From: TA-21 sp036557405
GTDB taxonomy: Archaea > Thermoproteota > Nitrososphaeria > Nitrososphaerales > Nitrososphaeraceae
DNA length: 64,000 nucleotides
Direction: 5' to 3'
NCBI GenBank assembly: GCA_036557405.1
Contig: DATBHO010000089.1
Coordinates: forward strand, 9,074 to 73,073
Positions 49,069 through 58,677 of the stretch are shown here, piece by piece. The stretch's first letter is position 1. Each line of letters opens with the position of its first letter. The position numbers were made by a program, and so were the translations under genes. The notes beneath the pieces are model-generated. The model worked only from the letters and a program-made list of their open reading frames with translations, ran no database searches and had not been told where the DNA came from.

Positions 49069-50046
49069 CTATTTTTGAGGGTCTCCGATTCCTTTTTCAT
49101 TTACGGTAAATAATACTTCTCTCTCAGAATGGTATGGACTGTCGACCATTCTAGCTATTCGATTTTTGCCAGCTTTTTTTAGATATATACGATATGTACT
49201 AGTGTGTGCCATAACGTTGCCCCCAGTGGCCTTGTTAGGATCGCCAAAAATTGCATCTGGTGAGGATTGTATCTGGTTAGTTATTACCACTGCTATTTTG
49301 CAAGTTTCAGCAATTCTTAAGAGGATATGTAATAATCTGTTTATTCGCTGCTGTCTTTCTGACAAGAAAGATCTACCTAGAAATTCGGCTCTATAATGCG
49401 ATACTATGGAATCAACAATCATGATTTTTACATTATGCAAATTAATAATATTTGCAGATTCTTGAATAATCACTTCTTGGTGGGAACTATTGTATGCCTT
49501 TGCAACAATAATGTTTTCAAGAGCATGTTTAGAATCAATTTTTCTTGCAGAAGCCATGGATGCAATTCTTTCTGGTCTAAAGGTATTTTCCGTGTCAACA
49601 TATAGCGCTCTAGATATGTTGTATTCATCTTCCTTTTGCTGCACGGTAAGGCAAAGTGTGTGACAAATCTGGGTTTTTCCAGTACCGAATTCGCCATATA
49701 GTTCCGTAATTGCCCTCGTTTCTATTCCACCCCCAAGCAATTCATCTAAATTTTTTGAACCTGTTGTAATACGATATTCTGATTTTCTTTTTTCGTAAAG
49801 TTGGTTTGCAGTAATAAATGGTTTGTCAAAAACACCGATATCTTCTAATAACTCTCTCGCCCTGTTACAAAGAAATATACATTTTTCCATTGCTATTCCA
49901 GTAGCCTCAGCGATATCTATGGGTCCACGTATGACTAGGTCTTTTATGGATCTAAATCCGGCCTCCTTCAAAGAAGATTTGGTTGCCGGACCAATGTGAT
50001 CTAAACTATCTATATCAAATATTCCGTCATTACCTTTGTCCGACAA
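49069..50046 (-). CDS. radA: DNA repair and recombination protein RadA
   Basis: Archaeal RecA/Rad51 recombinase. 325 residues: N-terminal HhH domain (LDHIGPATKSSLKEAGFRSI, IDIAEATGIAME), Walker A GEFGTGKTQ at 118-126, ALYVDTENTFRPERI, Walker B IMIVDSIVSHYRAEF, and L2 region IQSSPDAIFGDPNKATGGNVMAH (ends cited). No intein. A convergent-like gap separates it from L21e; its start is divergent from nothing, with hemD downstream of the next gap on the same strand. Confidence 0.97.
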   Translation of the reverse strand: MSDKGNDGIFDIDSLDHIGPATKSSLKEAGFRSIKDLVIRGPIDIAEATGIAMEKCIFLCNRARELLEDIGVFDKPFITANQLYEKRKSEYRITTGSKNLDELLGGGIETRAITELYGEFGTGKTQICHTLCLTVQQKEDEYNISRALYVDTENTFRPERIASMASARKIDSKHALENIIVAKAYNSSHQEVIIQESANIINLHNVKIMIVDSIVSHYRAEFLGRSFLSERQQRINRLLHILLRIAETCKIAVVITNQIQSSPDAIFGDPNKATGGNVMAHTSTYRIYLKKAGKNRIARMVDSPYHSEREVLFTVNEKGIGDPQK

Positions 50047-50130
50047 TTTTTGTATATCAGATAATACCTTCTAGTTTGGTTTGATTAAATGTTATTGTCA
50101 ATTGTGTTCTAGCATAATTACTGTGCATCT

Positions 50131-50940
50131 TCATTTTTTTGATAGAATTCTCTTCGCCAATTCTATTGTTCCTTCAATAGTATGTACTCCGGATTCTACT
50201 GGGGATATATTTCTCGAAACTAACTCCCTGGTTGTATTGGGTCCTATACTTATCAAAGCATCGACATTTTTAAGATATCCTCTAAAATTCAAAATCATAT
50301 TATTCATAATGGAGAAGAAGAAACGAACTGCCGATGGACTTGTAAAAATCAAAACTTGTACTCTGTTGTTCTCGAATTCCTTCGAAAATTCAATCCAAGT
50401 TTGATTTAGTGTTTCTATCTGTGGAAAGTATATATAAAATTCATCCAAGATTAAACCCATCGAACTCAATCTGTCCTTTAGAAATGAATTTGAGGCACCA
50501 CTCCTTGGTATCATAATTCGACTACCAGGTTTCAGGGACAGTTTTTCTATCAGTTTTAGAATACCATTTGATGAATAATCACTAGGGACCCATTTTACAT
50601 AGATATCATTGACTTCAAGTTTTTTTCTTGTTGACGGACCGATTGCAATTACATCAGATTTCTTTAATTGTTCCTGCAGAAGGTGTGTTAGATTATTTTC
50701 TCTCACCAGTCTCACAAAAATTTCTACAGAATTAGGGCTCATGAAGATATAGTATGCGTATTTTTTGGTGGAAATATCGATGAATTTTTTGATAAATTGA
50801 TGCGAGTCTAGAGGAGTAAGCTTCGTGGTTGGTAATGAAATTGGTGTACCGCCTTGTTCTTTCACTATTCGCGTAAAGTCACTATTGTTTTTTTCTCCAC
50901 GTGTTATTGCTATTGTTTTATTAAAGAAGATTTTACTCAA
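50131..50940 (-). CDS. hemD: uroporphyrinogen-III synthase
   Basis: Closes and inverts ring D of hydroxymethylbilane. 269 residues; family sequence is weakly conserved, but KTIAITRGEKNN, YYIFMSPNSVEIFVRL, VIAIGPSTRKKLE, RIMIPRSGASNSFLKDRL, LIFTSPSAVRFFF and SIGPNTTRELV are typical of the two-domain fold. It ends the tetrapyrrole block, 64 bases after cobA, and the context makes the call firm. Confidence 0.93.
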   Translation of the reverse strand: MSKIFFNKTIAITRGEKNNSDFTRIVKEQGGTPISLPTTKLTPLDSHQFIKKFIDISTKKYAYYIFMSPNSVEIFVRLVRENNLTHLLQEQLKKSDVIAIGPSTRKKLEVNDIYVKWVPSDYSSNGILKLIEKLSLKPGSRIMIPRSGASNSFLKDRLSSMGLILDEFYIYFPQIETLNQTWIEFSKEFENNRVQVLIFTSPSAVRFFFSIMNNMILNFRGYLKNVDALISIGPNTTRELVSRNISPVESGVHTIEGTIELAKRILSKK

Positions 50941-51004
50941 TATTATTATGAATTGTACTTATGATAAAAGCAATAGGACAAGTCTTTTTTCATATTGGAA
51001 TTAT

Positions 51005-51787
51005 TTATCCCTGCGCTTTATTTGTTGGGAACCATGCACTTTTGTTTCGAACTCCGACTACATTTCCAATAATAATTATTGTGGGAGAATGAAATTTATT
51101 CTGTTTGATTTTTTTTTCAATGTTATTCAAATTCCCCATTATTACTCTTTGTTTAATTAATGTGGCATTTTCAACAATTGCAATTTTAGTATCTTTCGAC
51201 ATTCCCGAGATAATAAGCCTCCTAATAATGTATCCCAGTTGTTCAAGGCCCATGAAAATCGCTATTGTATCTGCAGCTTTACACACTGATCTCCAATTTA
51301 TAGACGACCTTTTTTTATTTACCGACTCATGTCCTGTCAACATAACTACAGAAGAGGAATATTTCCTGTGTGTTAACGGTATTCCTGCATAAACTGCTGC
51401 CCCATTTAGGGAAGACACTCCAGGGATTACTTCAAATTTGATATTGTTAGATGATAGAAATTCAGCTTCTTCTCCACCACGTCCAAAAATAAATGGATCA
51501 CCACCCTTTAATCTCAGTATTTTCTGACCGTCTTGAGCATACTTTAGCATCAATTCATTTGTAACACCTTGATTGGTACTCGGATCACCAGATTCTCTGC
51601 CAACGTATACTTTTTTTGAATGTTGTCTAGCCATCTTGAGAATTCTTTTGTTTACTAATCTGTCGTAAAGAATAACATCACACTTTGATAATAGCTTGAA
51701 GGCCTTCAAGGTTAATAAATCCGGATCACCTGGACCTGCGCCGCAAATATACACTTTGCCCTTTGGTTTCACTTTTGGTTGTTCCAC
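51005..51787 (-). CDS. cobA: uroporphyrinogen-III C-methyltransferase (SUMT)
   Basis: Methylates uroporphyrinogen III at C2 and C7 to precorrin-2, entry to siroheme and cobalamin. 260 residues: VYICGAGPGDPDLLTLKAF, DVILYDRLV, VYVGRESGDPSTNQGVTNELM, LRLKGGDPFIFGRGGEEAEFL and VIPGVSSLNGAAVYAGIPLTHR (ends cited) are all signature segments. Single-domain SUMT, not fused to dehydrogenase or HemD; those are separate neighbouring genes. Overlaps hemC by 19 bases. Confidence 0.96.
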   Translation of the reverse strand: MEQPKVKPKGKVYICGAGPGDPDLLTLKAFKLLSKCDVILYDRLVNKRILKMARQHSKKVYVGRESGDPSTNQGVTNELMLKYAQDGQKILRLKGGDPFIFGRGGEEAEFLSSNNIKFEVIPGVSSLNGAAVYAGIPLTHRKYSSSVVMLTGHESVNKKRSSINWRSVCKAADTIAIFMGLEQLGYIIRRLIISGMSKDTKIAIVENATLIKQRVIMGNLNNIEKKIKQNKFHSPTIIIIGNVVGVRNKSAWFPTNKAQG

Positions 51788-52725
51788 CTATCTAGTGCAT
51801 TTCTCCACTCAATAGCAAAATCTCCTGCCCCCATTACCAGCAAATCATTTGCCACTTCTATTCCAAGTTTGGAAGAGTTTGAAATGGCACCAGATTTTTT
51901 TACGCTTATTGATTGCGAACCATCCGCAGAAAAGACAGACGCATGCAATACTATTTTTTTTGTTCTTAAATTAGGTACTGCTATAGCGCCTACCGGAAAT
52001 CTGCAACCGGCATTCAGCTGGTATATCAAGGATCTCTCGGCATTTATGGCATATTTTGTTGGTTTGTCCTCAATCATCTGTAGCATAGTACGCATCTTTT
52101 TGTTATCTTTTCTGCATACAATTCCTATCGCCCCTTGTCCTGGAGCAGGAATAAAATCTAGGTAATTAAACCTCTGAACTATTTGGGTATTGAGACCGAG
52201 TCTTTTTAACCCAGCTTCTGCCAGAACTAGAGCGTCAAATGTTCCATTGATACATTTTCTTACACGAGTTTCAACATTACCTCTTATTGGGATCACTTTT
52301 ACATTTGGGTTCTTCCTTTTTATTTGAACTGCTCTTCGTAAACTGCTAGTACCGACGCGAGAATTAGCTTTTAATTGTTCAAGGTTTATTCTTGATTTTC
52401 CAATCAGAACATCATTTGGCTTTTCTCGCTTTAATATTGATGCAATTACTAATTCGCTGTCAAGCTCAGTTGGAAGGTCTTTAATACTGTGGACTGCAAA
52501 GTCTGCTCTCTCTTCTAGTACTGCTCTGTCAACTTCCTTTTCAAAAATCCCCTTCTCATCAACTGAAAAAAGTAACTTGTTCTTATTAATATCTCCAAAC
52601 GATTTTATCTTAATTATGTGGCATTTAAGAGACGAATTTATTTTGCATAATCTACGGGTCATAATATTAGTTTGTATCAATGCCAACTTGCTTCCTCGTG
52701 TAGCCACTCTATAAGCACTATCCAC
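51769..52725 (-). CDS. hemC: hydroxymethylbilane synthase (porphobilinogen deaminase)
   Basis: Joins four porphobilinogens. 318 residues: YRVATRGSKLALIQTN, SVDEKGIFEKEVDRAVLEER, DFAVHSIKDLPTEL, VGTSSLRRAVQIKRKNP, PIRGNVETRVRK, PAPGQGAIGIVCR and the dipyrromethane-carrying Cys in LNAGCRFPVGAIAV. Length is normal. Overlaps hemL by eight bases and cobA by 19, so tightly coupled. Confidence 0.97.
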   Translation of the reverse strand: MDSAYRVATRGSKLALIQTNIMTRRLCKINSSLKCHIIKIKSFGDINKNKLLFSVDEKGIFEKEVDRAVLEERADFAVHSIKDLPTELDSELVIASILKREKPNDVLIGKSRINLEQLKANSRVGTSSLRRAVQIKRKNPNVKVIPIRGNVETRVRKCINGTFDALVLAEAGLKRLGLNTQIVQRFNYLDFIPAPGQGAIGIVCRKDNKKMRTMLQMIEDKPTKYAINAERSLIYQLNAGCRFPVGAIAVPNLRTKKIVLHASVFSADGSQSISVKKSGAISNSSKLGIEVANDLLVMGAGDFAIEWRNALDRWNNQK

Positions 52726-53986
52726 TATACTTCACTTTTCTCAATCCGTTTGCAAATGCTTCAATAGTCTTGTCTATGTCATCGTCATCATGTGAATAGG
52801 ATATAAAACAAGTCTCAAATTGAGAAGGAGGAATGAATATTCCAGATTTTAGCATTTCACCGAATAATCTTTTGTAAAGAATCTGATTTGATTGTCTAAC
52901 ATTAGATGCATTTTTTATTTGTTCACGTGTAAAGAAAAGTTGGAACATAGATGAGATGTTATTAAACCTGGCGTTTAGTTTCAGATCTCTAATATGATCC
53001 TTAATTCCATTTGATAAAGTATCAGAAAATCGTGAAAGCTTCGGATATAAATCATTCTTTACCTCCCTTAATTTTTCCAAAGTTGCGATTCCAGCACTAA
53101 CAGAAATTGGATTACCCGCATATGTACTTCCTTGAAATACAGTTCCTTTAGGGGATAACAATTCAATTATGTCCCTTTTTCCTGCTATAGCTGAAAGCGG
53201 AAATCCATTGCCGATTGATTTTGCAAGCGTCATAATATCTGGCACAACACCAAAATATTCTGAGGCACCACCTGGTGATAATCTAAATCCAGTAACAACC
53301 TCATCAAAAATTAGTAAGATCCCCTCCCTTTCGGTTATCCTTCTTAATTTGTTCAAGTATTCATCTTCTGGAATTATGAGTCCCATATTGGCCAAAACTG
53401 GCTCTATTATTAAGCATGCAATGTCCTTGTTCTGTTTTACCAGTTTCTCAAGTGCACTAATATCATTGTACGGTACTAACAATGTTTGTTTCATCGATTC
53501 TACCAAATTGCCGTCACTAGAAGATGTTGAAGCGCTTGAGCCTGGGTTAACCAAAACATAATCATATGCACCGTGGTAACAGCCATCAAATTTAACAATC
53601 TTTTTTTTCCCTGTATATGCTCTTGCTAATCTAATGGAATGCATAGTAGCTTCCGAACCAGTATTCATTAGTCTAACCATTTCTATATTAGGTATCAATT
53701 CAATTATTAACTCAACCAATCTGACCTCATTTTCAGTGGGAACACAAAAAATGTTACCCTTGTCTAGCTGTGTTTTTACAGCATTTATAACATCAAGAAA
53801 TGCATGGCCAAGTATGATAGATCCATACCCAAGACAATAATCAATAAGTGTATCGTGATCTCTTGTAATAATTTTTGATCCCTTTCCATAAGAGGCAAAA
53901 AAAGGATATGGTTCATAGAAACGAACAGGACTATTCACACCGCCGGGAATAATTTGTTTTGCTCTATCAAATAGAGTGGATGACAA
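52718..53986 (-). CDS. hemL: glutamate-1-semialdehyde 2,1-aminomutase
   Basis: PLP enzyme making 5-aminolevulinate from glutamate semialdehyde. 422 residues: PGGVNSPVRFYEPYPFF, MRLMNTGSEATMHSIRLARA (cited by ends), KFDGCYHGAYDYVLV, LLIFDEVVTGFRLSPGGA, the PLP-lysine in LAKSIGNGFPLSAIAGK, and GSTYAGNPISVSAG. All conserved. TTG/ATG choice does not change the fold. Lies between hemB and hemC. Confidence 0.97.
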   Translation of the reverse strand: MSSTLFDRAKQIIPGGVNSPVRFYEPYPFFASYGKGSKIITRDHDTLIDYCLGYGSIILGHAFLDVINAVKTQLDKGNIFCVPTENEVRLVELIIELIPNIEMVRLMNTGSEATMHSIRLARAYTGKKKIVKFDGCYHGAYDYVLVNPGSSASTSSSDGNLVESMKQTLLVPYNDISALEKLVKQNKDIACLIIEPVLANMGLIIPEDEYLNKLRRITEREGILLIFDEVVTGFRLSPGGASEYFGVVPDIMTLAKSIGNGFPLSAIAGKRDIIELLSPKGTVFQGSTYAGNPISVSAGIATLEKLREVKNDLYPKLSRFSDTLSNGIKDHIRDLKLNARFNNISSMFQLFFTREQIKNASNVRQSNQILYKRLFGEMLKSGIFIPPSQFETCFISYSHDDDDIDKTIEAFANGLRKVKYSG

Positions 53987-54026
53987 GCATTGATAACATA
54001 ATTTTGTAACTGTTATAATTGTATCT

Positions 54027-55034
54027 TTACGATCTGTTCAATATCTCTGCAATTTTCTTTGTATGATATGATATTATGATGTCAGCTCCTGCCCTTTTTA
54101 TACACGTAGTAAACTCCATTACTACTTCATCTTCGTTGATCCATCCTTCAAGTGCTGCTGCTTTTATGATAGAATATTCACCCGAGACACTGTATGCACA
54201 GACTGGTAATAAGGTAGTTTGTCTAGTTTTGTAAATTAAATCAAGATAAGGCAAAGCGGGTTTTATCATTACTATATCTGCTCCCTCTTTAATATCCATT
54301 ATTATCTCATTTAATGCCTCATTTGTATTATGAAAAGGCATTTGGTAAGATTTCCTATCTCCAAATTCCGGCATGGAGTGGGACGCGTCTCTAAATGGTG
54401 TATAAAGATTTGACGACAACTTTGCAGAATATCCAATTATTCCTACATTGTAGAAATTACTATGGTCTAATGCATTTCTAATGCTTTTTACTTGGCCATC
54501 CATCATTGCAGAAGGAGCTACAAAATCAGCACCAGCTTCGGCATGACTGGTCGCAATCCTCTGTAGTACCCTTAAACTTTCGTCATTATTTGGAACATTG
54601 TTCTTAATAATGCCACAATGACCATGAGAAGTATATTGACACAAGCATACGTCGGTGATCGTAACAATTTTTCCGCCAAAATTTTGAATTAATGTCTTAA
54701 CGGATTTTTGGACAATACCATCATTACGATAAGCACTAGTTGCTTTGTCGTTTTTGGTTTTTGGAATTCCGAAAATCAAAAATGTTCTTACTCCCAAATC
54801 ATATAAGTCTTGAATATTTTTGACTAGACCTTCTAAAGGGATTCTAAAGATTCCAGGCATCATTTCTATTTCTTTAGGCTCATCTATTCCTTCCTGAACA
54901 AATACAGGATGGACAAGGTCTTTGACAGACAATCTTGTTTCTTGCAACAAGTTCCTTATGGCTGCTGTCCGTCTTAATCTTCTTAATCTAACTTTTGGAA
55001 ATCCAGTAAACTCAGATTCTTCATTTTGGTTCAT
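54027..55034 (-). CDS. hemB: porphobilinogen synthase (delta-aminolevulinate dehydratase)
   Basis: Condenses two 5-aminolevulinates. 335 residues: zinc-type metal motif TDVCLCQYTSHGHCGI, Schiff-base lysines in PSAMMDGQVKSIRNAL and MIKPALPYLDLIYK, and PVCAYSVSGEYSIIKAAA. The cysteine motif shows a zinc-dependent enzyme, unlike the magnesium type. Overlaps hemA by 14 bases. Confidence 0.97.
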   Translation of the reverse strand: MNQNEESEFTGFPKVRLRRLRRTAAIRNLLQETRLSVKDLVHPVFVQEGIDEPKEIEMMPGIFRIPLEGLVKNIQDLYDLGVRTFLIFGIPKTKNDKATSAYRNDGIVQKSVKTLIQNFGGKIVTITDVCLCQYTSHGHCGIIKNNVPNNDESLRVLQRIATSHAEAGADFVAPSAMMDGQVKSIRNALDHSNFYNVGIIGYSAKLSSNLYTPFRDASHSMPEFGDRKSYQMPFHNTNEALNEIIMDIKEGADIVMIKPALPYLDLIYKTRQTTLLPVCAYSVSGEYSIIKAAALEGWINEDEVVMEFTTCIKRAGADIIISYHTKKIAEILNRS

Positions 55035-56295
55035 AATTGAAAATCCTTGATACTATATTCAGTACTTCTTCATTTTTTTCTGCGTTGCCAATTTCTTTTC
55101 TGAAATTATTCATAGGCGTCGATAAAATGCCTTCGACTATTGCATATGACAATTGTTCGATTATCTCAAATTCTTTCATTCCTTTGCTGATACCAAGCAT
55201 CCTAGCAGCTTTTGATAGTTCTCTGTTTCTCACATCATCTACTATTTTGAATATTGATACCACAAACGGTTCTGCCTTAATTTTTCTAAATAGGAGATCC
55301 ATGGAGTGCATTCCATTTTGTATCATTTTTTCTGCCAATCTTATCTCTTCATGTCTACGCTTCAAATTTCTATCTACTATTTCTGCAATTTGATCTATAT
55401 TGACAAGTTTTATACCTGATATTGTTGCTATGTTGTCATCTACAGTCCTAGGGTTGGAAAGATCAAATATCATCATTCCGCGATTTTTTTTACTACACTT
55501 AAAAATTCTATCGTAAGTAATTAGATAATATGGTGCCGTTGTAGATACAAAAATGATATCAGTGTTATCGAATTTCTGAAGAGCATCTTCAAATTTCACA
55601 GGAGTTCCACCAACGGTACTGCAAAATGACTTTGCCCGTTCGAAAGTTCTGCTTGCAACATCAAAGTTCACTTGTCTTTTCCTGAGTGATTTTGCAACAA
55701 GTGTTGCCCCCTCCCCAGTTCCAATCAGAAGAACTTTTTTATTCTGAAAATCATCAAAATATTCTTCTGCTAAATTGACTGCAATTGAGCCAATTGATAC
55801 ACTGCCTTTATTCAAACCAGTATTAGTTCTAATTCTGCTACCAACCTTTATTGCGTGTTCAAAGATTATTGGGATAAGAGAATCAACATAACAATTCTGA
55901 CGAGAATATTCAAATGCCCTTTTTACCTGACCCAATATTTGATCTTCTCCAACTACTAGTGACTCGAGCCCTGATGTCAATCGTAGAAGATGGTTAATTG
56001 CAGCTTTATCTTGATCAACTTCAGCAAGTTTAAATGACAAATCTTTTATCCCGGTAATATTTCTCCAAATCTCGAAGATCTTTTCGACATTTATTTTATC
56101 TACAGCTAAAAAGATTTCTACTCGGTTACAAGTCTGTAGAATAACACATTCTCTTATGTCCGGACTGGTCAAGAATATTCTATAAGCAATATCGATATCC
56201 TTGAATGTAAATTTCTCGAGAGTATGAATTGGGGCTTTCTTGTGAGTTATTCTCACATTCAATAGTTTTGCTCCATCTGTACTTACTGTATACAT
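55021..56295 (-). CDS. hemA: glutamyl-tRNA reductase
   Basis: First committed step of the C5 tetrapyrrole pathway: glutamyl-tRNA to glutamate semialdehyde. 424 residues: VRITHKKAPIHTLEKF, ILQTCNRVEIFLAV with the nucleophilic Cys, GLESLVVGEDQILGQVKRAF, NKGSVSIGSIAVNLAEEYF, NADPH motif LLIGTGEGATLVAKSL, and a C-terminal dimerisation helix region. Overlaps the sirC-type gene by 13 bases. Confidence 0.97.
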   Translation of the reverse strand: MYTVSTDGAKLLNVRITHKKAPIHTLEKFTFKDIDIAYRIFLTSPDIRECVILQTCNRVEIFLAVDKINVEKIFEIWRNITGIKDLSFKLAEVDQDKAAINHLLRLTSGLESLVVGEDQILGQVKRAFEYSRQNCYVDSLIPIIFEHAIKVGSRIRTNTGLNKGSVSIGSIAVNLAEEYFDDFQNKKVLLIGTGEGATLVAKSLRKRQVNFDVASRTFERAKSFCSTVGGTPVKFEDALQKFDNTDIIFVSTTAPYYLITYDRIFKCSKKNRGMMIFDLSNPRTVDDNIATISGIKLVNIDQIAEIVDRNLKRRHEEIRLAEKMIQNGMHSMDLLFRKIKAEPFVVSIFKIVDDVRNRELSKAARMLGISKGMKEFEIIEQLSYAIVEGILSTPMNNFRKEIGNAEKNEEVLNIVSRIFNYEPK

Positions 56296-57002
56296 GTTTT
56301 ACTCATTTTTTCCCATTTTTTTAACATATGTAATGCAATCATTTTTGCTTGGTCGAGCTTATTTGATCTTAACAAATATTGGATATTTTTATCTTTTATC
56401 AATGAGTATAAAAATTCTTTTCGCTCTCTCACTGTATCTATTTCTTGTTTCGCCATTTTACGTGCGTATTCCTGTAAAATGATGTTGCTAATATCTGATT
56501 CATTGATAATCTTGCGTAACATCTTTTCCACCTTAATCCTTATTTTTCTAGCCATTATGGGACTTTTTCCAGATGTTGAAATAGCAACTTGTATCAGACC
56601 TTCAATATTCACCAACGACGTATATGAAAAATCACTTATAATTGGATCGTCAGCGGCATAAACAAAGGAACCTATAGACCTGCCTTTTTCTACTAGCTTC
56701 CTGTTTAATTCTTTGTCATCCGTCGCTGCCAGAATTAAGAAAATATTATTGAATTCATTAAGAATTGAAACATTATTTATTGTCCTTTTTATTAATCTTA
56801 ATTTTCCATCGTCACTCAATTTTTTAAGTTCCTTATTTAGCCTATTAGTTATTACCGTTATTTCGCACCCCTGGTCGAGCAAACCATGCACTTTACGTAA
56901 GCCTTCAGTACCCCCTCCAATTACAAGGGCTTTTTTGTTGGTTACATTAAGATCGACTATCAATTGCGTCCACCTGATGTGAACTATTGAGTAGATGCTC
57001 AT
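56283..57002 (-). CDS. precorrin-2 dehydrogenase/siroheme synthase N-domain protein
   Basis: NAD-dependent oxidation of precorrin-2 to sirohydrochlorin. 239 residues: NVTNKKALVIGGGTEGLRKV, GCEITVITNRLNKELKKL, NNIFLILAATDDKELNRKLV, VYAADDPIISDFSYTSLVNI and VAISTSGKSPIMARKIR (first and last parts cited) match Met8/SirC. First gene of the seven-gene tetrapyrrole operon, all genes overlapping or closely spaced; expression thus ties precorrin-2 use to precursor supply. Confidence 0.93.
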   Translation of the reverse strand: MSIYSIVHIRWTQLIVDLNVTNKKALVIGGGTEGLRKVHGLLDQGCEITVITNRLNKELKKLSDDGKLRLIKRTINNVSILNEFNNIFLILAATDDKELNRKLVEKGRSIGSFVYAADDPIISDFSYTSLVNIEGLIQVAISTSGKSPIMARKIRIKVEKMLRKIINESDISNIILQEYARKMAKQEIDTVRERKEFLYSLIKDKNIQYLLRSNKLDQAKMIALHMLKKWEKMSKTCIQ

Positions 57003-57095
57003 GTATTTATTTAATCATTCCATACGATTCTTTTGCATTAAAAATGACATTTTTTCATTTTGACTAATTGTATATTTTCATGAAACATATCATAT

Positions 57096-57106
57096 AGTAT
57101 ATATAC
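57096..57106 (+). promoter_or_regulatory. TATA box of sufB
   Basis: AGTATATATAC lies 23-33 bases before the ATG of sufB, good TBP spacing for a leaderless mRNA. Confidence 0.5.
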
Positions 57107-57128
57107 AATAACGACGTTATAATTTCTA

Positions 57129-58526
57129 ATGACCTCAGATCTGAATATGGATTATAGCAAATATGACTTCAAAGATTCTACAGAGCTTTATGTCTATTTA
57201 AGTAAGAAAGGGCTTTCAAAGGGAACAATAGAAGAGATCAGTAAACTTAAGGATGAACCAGATTGGATGCGAGAATTTAGGCTACGATCTTTTGAAGTTT
57301 TTCTAAGCAAGCCCATGCCAAACTGGGGTGGTGATCTGACTCATATTGATTTTCAGAATATCTACTATTATGCAAAGGCATCTGACAAACAAAGCAAAAG
57401 CTGGGAGGATGTTCCTGACTCGGTAAGAAATACTTTTGAAAAATTAGGAATTCCTGAAGCAGAAAGAAAGTTTCTAGCAGGAGTTGGCGCGCAATACGAG
57501 TCAGAGGTTGTGTATCATAACCTAAGAGAAGATTTGGAAAAACAAGGTGTGATATTTGTTGATACTGATACTGCTGTTAAGAAATATCCTGAAATTTTAA
57601 AGAAGCATTTTGGTAAGGTTATTCCTCCAGAAGACAATAAATTTGCTGCTTTAAATAGCGCAGTATGGTCTGGTGGATCCTTCATATATGTCCCACGAAA
57701 CGTAAAGATTGATCTTCCACTACAAGCGTATTTCAGAATCAATGCAGAAAATATTGGTCAGTTTGAAAGAACTCTCATAATCGCCGATGAAGGATCAGAA
57801 GTACACTATATAGAAGGATGTACTGCACCAGTTTACACAACAGAATCACTTCATTCCGCAGTTGTAGAGCTAATTGCAAAAAGAGGCGCCAAAATAAGAT
57901 ACACTACTATTCAAAATTGGAGTAAGGATGTATACAACTTGGTCACAAAAAGAGCTTATGCATATGAGAATGCAACAGTTGAATGGATTGATGGTAACCT
58001 TGGAAGCAAATTAACGATGAAGTATCCAGGTGTTTATATGCTTGGCAGACGAGCACATGCTGAAGTAATTTCAATAGCTTTTGCAGGTAGCGGGCAGCAT
58101 CAAGATGCTGGTGCAAAAGCAGTGCATCTGGCTCCAGATACTACGTCTAGGATTACAAGTAAGTCTGTAAGTAAAGATGCAGGACGAACTACATATAGAG
58201 GATTATTGCATGTTGCAAAAGGTGCGACTGGTGTAAAATCAAATGTTAGATGTGATGCTTTACTGCTTGACAAGAACTCGCGAACTGACACATATCCCTA
58301 TGTAGAAGTAAACGAAGATGATGCGACTATATCACATGAAGCTACGGTTGGAAAAATAGGCGAAGATCAAATATTCTATCTCATGAGTAGGGGTTTCTCT
58401 GAATCCGATGCATTGTCATTGATAGTTGGTGGGTTTATGGAACCATTTACAAAAGAGCTACCGATGGAATATGCGGTAGAGCTGAACAGGTTGTTAAAAT
58501 TAGAGATGGAAGGTTCAGTAGGATAA
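57129..58526 (+). CDS. sufB: Fe-S cluster assembly protein SufB
   Basis: Scaffold of the SUF pathway for building [Fe-S] clusters. 465 residues: FQNIYYYAKASDKQSKSWEDVP, SVWSGGSFIYVP-like AVWSGGSFIYVPRNVKIDLP, DEGSEVHYIEGCTAPVY, IRYTTIQNWSKDVYNLVTKR (ends cited), PDTTSRITSKSVSKDAGRTT and NEDDATISHEATVGKIGEDQIFY (ends cited). The scaffold Cys and surrounding beta-helix are intact. No sufC or sufD adjacent, unusual compared with many archaea where sufC precedes, so they are probably elsewhere. Confidence 0.96.
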   Translation: MTSDLNMDYSKYDFKDSTELYVYLSKKGLSKGTIEEISKLKDEPDWMREFRLRSFEVFLSKPMPNWGGDLTHIDFQNIYYYAKASDKQSKSWEDVPDSVRNTFEKLGIPEAERKFLAGVGAQYESEVVYHNLREDLEKQGVIFVDTDTAVKKYPEILKKHFGKVIPPEDNKFAALNSAVWSGGSFIYVPRNVKIDLPLQAYFRINAENIGQFERTLIIADEGSEVHYIEGCTAPVYTTESLHSAVVELIAKRGAKIRYTTIQNWSKDVYNLVTKRAYAYENATVEWIDGNLGSKLTMKYPGVYMLGRRAHAEVISIAFAGSGQHQDAGAKAVHLAPDTTSRITSKSVSKDAGRTTYRGLLHVAKGATGVKSNVRCDALLLDKNSRTDTYPYVEVNEDDATISHEATVGKIGEDQIFYLMSRGFSESDALSLIVGGFMEPFTKELPMEYAVELNRLLKLEMEGSVG

Positions 58527-58677
58527 AAGATCTATAATATTAGGAAGATCGATTAAGAATTTTATTAAAATAAATCATTTCTTTTTTGCAACGGACTATT
58601 GATTTTAACCATCTTATTAAACTGAAATCCTTATAAACGGCCTACGGCTCTCTGATTCAGAGATTTGGAGATTCTAA

